Assembly (NCBI GenBank): GCA_964474285.1
Contig: CAYYSD010000030.1
Coordinates: 1 to 25,945, forward strand
Origin: JACRBT01 sp964474285
GTDB lineage: Bacteria; Chloroflexota; Dehalococcoidia; Tepidiformales; Tepidiformaceae
Length of the DNA: 25,945 nt
Direction: 5' to 3'
The notes below the pieces were generated by a model that saw only the letters and a program-made list of their open reading frames with translations, was not told the DNA's origin and searched no databases. Positions 23,043-25,945 of the stretch are shown piece by piece. The stretch's first letter is position 1; each line of letters starts with the position of its first letter. Made by a program: the position numbers and the translations under genes.

Positions 23043-23048
23043 TACACT
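23043..23048 (+). promoter_or_regulatory. Leaderless promoter of nadE
   Basis: TACACT ends 8 nt before ATG 23057, overlapping the 16-nt gap after the GNAT stop. No Shine-Dalgarno is present. A TTGGCG at 23017-23022 would be a -35 with an overlong 20-nt spacer. Confidence 0.5.
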
Positions 23049-23056
23049 AACTACCC

Positions 23057-24790
23057 ATGCGAACCTACCGGCTGGGCCTCGCGCAGATAAACCAGACCAT
23101 CGGTGACCTTTCGGGAAACCTCGCTCGCATCCGGGAGCGCCTCGTGCAAGCGCGGGAAGCGAATTGCGCCATCGTGGCCTTCCCGGAGCTGGCCATCACG
23201 GGCTACCCGCCTGAGGATCTCTTGCTGCGGCGGACGTTTTGCGAGGCTTCGCGTGATGCGGCCGCGTCGCTGGCCAGGGACACAGCGGGCCTCATTGCGA
23301 TCGTTGGTTTCGTCGACTGGCTGGAGGGCGTGCCCTACAACGGTGCGGCCGTCTATGCCGACGGCAAGTGGGTGGATACCTATCACAAGCGCCGTCTGCC
23401 GAATTACGGCGTGTTCGACGAAGAGCGTTACTTCGCCGCCGGGCGGCGCGTGCCGATCTATCGCGCGAGGGAGCTGACGTTCGGCGTGAGCATTTGCGAA
23501 GACGTCTGGTACCCGGGCCTGCCGCTCAACGCAATGGCTCTCGGCGGGGCGGAACTTTGCGTGAACATCAACGGGTCGCCGTATCACCGTGGCAAGCTGC
23601 CCGACCGCGAACGCATGCTGACGACGCGGGCAATCGACAACACGATCACCATCGCCTACGAGAACCTGGTTGGCGGCCAGGATGAACTGGTGTTCGACGG
23701 CGGTTCGATGGTGATCGACGCCTCTGGCACGCTCATTGCCCGGGCGCCCCAGTTCTCTGAGGGGATGGCCCTGGTGGACATCAACCTGGACGAGGTGAGC
23801 CAGCGCCGCCTGCACGACCCACGCAGCCGGGTGGAGATGCGCGATCTCGACGGCGACTCGGGAACAGAGGTGGTGGGCATCGACTTCGCGCCGCCGACGG
23901 TTTCGGGGCGCACGAACGGCGCCATCGAGCCGCTGCTCCCGGATCCGGCCGAGGTTTGGAACGCACTCGTCCTTGCGACACGGGACTACCTCGCCAAGAC
24001 GGGGTTCCGCCAGGCGGTCATCGGGCTTTCAGGCGGCATCGATTCGAGCATCGTGGCGGCGATCGCGGTCGAAGCTATCGGCCGCGAGAACGTGATTGGC
24101 GTGTCGATGCCGAGCCGGTATTCGAGCGGGCACAGCCGCGACGACGCGAAGGCGCTGGCCGAACGCCTCGGCATCCGCTACATGGTTGTGCCCATTGAGC
24201 CGGCCCACGCGGCGATGCTCGAGATGCTGGCGGATGCGTTCGAAGGCACGGACGCCGGAACGGCGGAGGAGAACCTGCAGGCGCGCCAGCGCGGGAACGT
24301 CCTGATGTCGCTTTCCAACAAGTTTGGGTGGATCACGCTGACGACAGGCAACAAGAGCGAAATGGCAACGGGCTACGCGACGCTCTATGGCGACATGGCG
24401 GGCGGCTACGCCGTCATCAAGGACGTGCCCAAGACCCTCGTCTACGACCTCTGCAGGTGGCGCAACACGCATGGCGATGGCCCGATCATCCCGGAATCTG
24501 TCATCACGAAGCCCCCGAGCGCTGAACTGCGCCCGGACCAGCTCGACCAGGACTCTCTGCCGCCGTACGACGTGCTCGACCCTATCCTTGAGGCCTACGT
24601 GGAAGACGATCGGACGGCGGAGGACATCGTCGCCATGGGCTTTGATGACGCCACGGTCCGGAGGGTCATCGGCATGGTGGACCGCAACGAGTACAAACGG
24701 CGCCAGGCGGCCCCGGGCATCAAGATTACGCCGCGCGCGTTCGGCCGGGATCGCCGGCTGCCTCTCGCGAGCCGCTGGCGGGGCGCCTGA
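23057..24790 (+). CDS. nadE: Glutamine-dependent NAD+ synthetase
   Basis: NadE makes NAD from nicotinic acid adenine dinucleotide, ATP and ammonia from glutamine. This 577-residue protein carries both domains. The N-terminal nitrilase-type glutaminase has its triad: E44 in FPELAITGYPPEDLL, K111 in YHKRRLPNYGVFDE, and C147 in GVSICEDVWYPG. The C-terminal synthetase (about 295-577) has the P-loop LSGGIDSS (S325 first), then VIGVSMPSRYSS and LTTGNKSEMATGYATLYGDMAGGYA. The conserved PPSAELRPDQLDQDSLPPYD block is typical. Length matches two-domain NadE. The ATG has a TACACT box 8 nt upstream and gives the family start MRTYRLGLAQINQTIGD. It stands as a single transcript between the GNAT and thiolase-like genes. 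Confidence 0.97.
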   Translation: MRTYRLGLAQINQTIGDLSGNLARIRERLVQAREANCAIVAFPELAITGYPPEDLLLRRTFCEASRDAAASLARDTAGLIAIVGFVDWLEGVPYNGAAVYADGKWVDTYHKRRLPNYGVFDEERYFAAGRRVPIYRARELTFGVSICEDVWYPGLPLNAMALGGAELCVNINGSPYHRGKLPDRERMLTTRAIDNTITIAYENLVGGQDELVFDGGSMVIDASGTLIARAPQFSEGMALVDINLDEVSQRRLHDPRSRVEMRDLDGDSGTEVVGIDFAPPTVSGRTNGAIEPLLPDPAEVWNALVLATRDYLAKTGFRQAVIGLSGGIDSSIVAAIAVEAIGRENVIGVSMPSRYSSGHSRDDAKALAERLGIRYMVVPIEPAHAAMLEMLADAFEGTDAGTAEENLQARQRGNVLMSLSNKFGWITLTTGNKSEMATGYATLYGDMAGGYAVIKDVPKTLVYDLCRWRNTHGDGPIIPESVITKPPSAELRPDQLDQDSLPPYDVLDPILEAYVEDDRTAEDIVAMGFDDATVRRVIGMVDRNEYKRRQAAPGIKITPRAFGRDRRLPLASRWRGA

Positions 24791-24831
24791 CCCTCACCCG
24801 AAAACGTCATTGCCCGGCCTGCGGCGCTCGG

Positions 24832-24860
24832 TTGTGACGCCTGCCCGTGCGTGCTACGTT
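24832..24860 (+). promoter_or_regulatory. Promoter of the thiolase-like gene
   Basis: TTGTGA (24832-24837) and TACGTT (24855-24860) are separated by exactly 17 nt. Transcription would start near 24867, leaving a leader that contains AAAGGTGG before GTG 24894. This is the best -35/-10 pair on the plus strand of the window. Confidence 0.5.
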
Positions 24861-24893
24861 TCGCCCGCCGTTTCGGGAAGAAAGGTGGACCAG

Positions 24894-25945
24894 GTGGCAC
24901 AAGAACGAAAAGCAGCAATTGCAGGGATTCATGAATATCCGTTGCGGGTGGCTCCCGGCGTTTCGGCGATGCAAATCAAAGCGGCGTCGCTCCGCGCGGC
25001 GCTCGACGACGCGGGGCTCAAGTGGAGCGATGTCGACGGGCTCTACGACGCGGGTGATGGCGAGGGTGGCGGGGGCCTTGGTCTCGCGGCCTATCTCGGA
25101 CTCAAGCCGAGGGTCATCGACACGACGCAGGTCGGCGGCTCCTCGTACGAATTCCATGCCTCACACGCACTGCGCGACATCGCGGCGGGGCGTGTGAAGG
25201 TGGCGGTCACGACCTACGGTTCTACAGCCGCTTCGAACCGCATTCCCATCGGCACGGGCGGACGCGGCGGCGGCGGGGGGACGTGGCAATCGAACATGGA
25301 GATTCCGTACGGTTCCACGCTCATCAGCAACTACGCGATGGTGAAGCAGCGTCACATGTTCCAGTATGGGACAACGCACGAGCAGCTCGCCGAGATTTCG
25401 GTGGCGACGCGCAAGCACGCGATGCGCAACCCCGAAGCCGTGAAAGCGATGAACGACCTCCAGTTTGTGAACGTGCGCGAAATCACTGTGGCCGATGTGC
25501 TGGAATCGCGGGTGGTGGCCGACCCGCTCCACCTGCTGGAATGCTGCATGGTGTCGGATGGCGGCGGCGCGGCCGTCTTCGTCTCGCCGGAAATCGCGCG
25601 GGACATCAAGAAGAAGCCGGTCTGGATACTCGGGTCCGGTGAGGCGACGAAGTATCGCGAGAACGGCGGCGATATCACGACGAGCGCGGGCGCACAGAGC
25701 GGCCCGGTGGCGTTTGGGCAGGCTGGCGTGCGCCCCGACGAAATCGATATCGCGATGATCTACGACTCGTTCACGATCACGGTGGCGACCTGTCTGGAGG
25801 ACCTTGGCTTCTGCAAGAAGGGTGAGATCGGACAGTTCATCGGCGATGGCCACCTGGCGTTCGACAAGCCGGGCCTGACGATCAACACCGACGGCGGCGG
25901 GCTCTCGTCGAACCACCCGGGCATGCGCGGGCTGTTCCTCCTTCT
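24894..25945 (+). CDS. Thiolase-fold protein lacking the nucleophile cysteine (3' truncated by window end)
   Basis: This protein (350 residues visible) is in the SCP-x/lipid-transfer thiolase branch, which includes steroid side-chain enzymes. Typical segments are VAPGVSAMQIKAASLRAALDDAG, YGSTAASNRIP, FGQAGVRPDEIDIAMIYDSFT and GGGLSSNHPGMRG. Normal thiolases have a Cys at the N-terminal helix start. Here the matching place reads TTQVGGSSYEFHASHALRD, with serines instead. Members of this kind, such as DitF- or Ltp2-like proteins, are paired with OB-fold DUF35 proteins, and Ltp2 uses tyrosines for retro-aldol cleavage. The Tyr of MIYDSF is at residue 290. GTG 24894 is chosen for AAAGGTGG 5 nt upstream; GTG 24885 is possible. 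The stop is outside the window, so a DUF35 partner cannot be checked. Confidence 0.85.
   Translation, partial: MAQERKAAIAGIHEYPLRVAPGVSAMQIKAASLRAALDDAGLKWSDVDGLYDAGDGEGGGGLGLAAYLGLKPRVIDTTQVGGSSYEFHASHALRDIAAGRVKVAVTTYGSTAASNRIPIGTGGRGGGGGTWQSNMEIPYGSTLISNYAMVKQRHMFQYGTTHEQLAEISVATRKHAMRNPEAVKAMNDLQFVNVREITVADVLESRVVADPLHLLECCMVSDGGGAAVFVSPEIARDIKKKPVWILGSGEATKYRENGGDITTSAGAQSGPVAFGQAGVRPDEIDIAMIYDSFTITVATCLEDLGFCKKGEIGQFIGDGHLAFDKPGLTINTDGGGLSSNHPGMRGLFLL

Noticed and set aside
1..25945. CRISPR arrays, tRNA or rRNA genes, insertion sequences, phage genes or restriction-modification genes
   Set aside because: I scanned for spaced repeats, T-loop-like sequence, terminal inverted repeats and transposase or integrase motifs and saw none. 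A covariance-model search would be needed to exclude small RNAs fully.

Overview
The window is about 26 kb of GC-rich, densely coding bacterial DNA, almost all of it chromosomal housekeeping and central-metabolism genes. I see no phage, transposase, CRISPR, tRNA or rRNA signal. Two 10-base N runs (12940-12949 and 20976-20985) mark it as a scaffold, probably metagenome-derived. The gene mix suggests Chloroflexota, perhaps a Dehalococcoidia/Tepidiforma-like lineage. The pointers are a YvcK/CofD-like protein with an N-terminal membrane pair, a membrane-anchored family 5 solute-binding protein beside secG, paired DUF4389 membrane proteins, a small beta-solenoid membrane protein, and leaderless promoters. 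This is inference from gene content; there is no marker RNA to confirm it.

Layout, left to right. Positions 1-458 hold the 3' end of a PHA-synthase-like alpha/beta hydrolase, followed by an endonuclease/exonuclease/phosphatase-family protein (484-1239). A 7TM-HD phosphodiesterase of the PgpH type (1285-3456) and purQ (3492-4193) follow. Two DUF4389 membrane proteins lie at 4283-6468 and gatB at 6537-8027. A tight operon then runs yvcK-like, secG, solute-binding protein, fmt, rlmN (8070-13537), with rlmN interrupted by an assembly gap. A small minus-strand beta-solenoid membrane protein (13458-13871) is divergent from queA and dus (13935-16012). A minus-strand operon (18432-16009) carries a TIM-barrel-like protein, an enoyl-CoA hydratase and a MutY-like glycosylase. 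After a 441-bp regulatory stretch come an NfeD-like protein and flotillin (18874-20975, ending at the second gap), then a beta-carbonic-anhydrase-like protein, an AhpD-like protein, a GNAT acetyltransferase, glutamine-dependent NAD synthetase, and the 5' part of a thiolase-fold protein lacking the catalytic cysteine.

The strongest pattern beyond gene calls concerns promoters. At six well-supported genes a TATACT-like -10 box ends 6-8 nt before the start codon with no Shine-Dalgarno, as expected for leaderless mRNAs; gatB, the AhpD gene and the NfeD gene instead have a leader with GGAGG. The tRNA/rRNA and translation genes (gatB, fmt, rlmN, queA, dus) sit with protein export (secG) and membrane genes. 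The minus-strand operon and the right end are metabolic (acyl-CoA, NAD, thiolase). I found no convincing novel defence or mobile system. The most interesting items are the leaderless promoter set, the rlmN misjoin, the small beta-solenoid protein, the repeated DUF4389 motif, the operator-like DNA in front of the NfeD/flotillin pair, and several enzymes that depart from their family norm.
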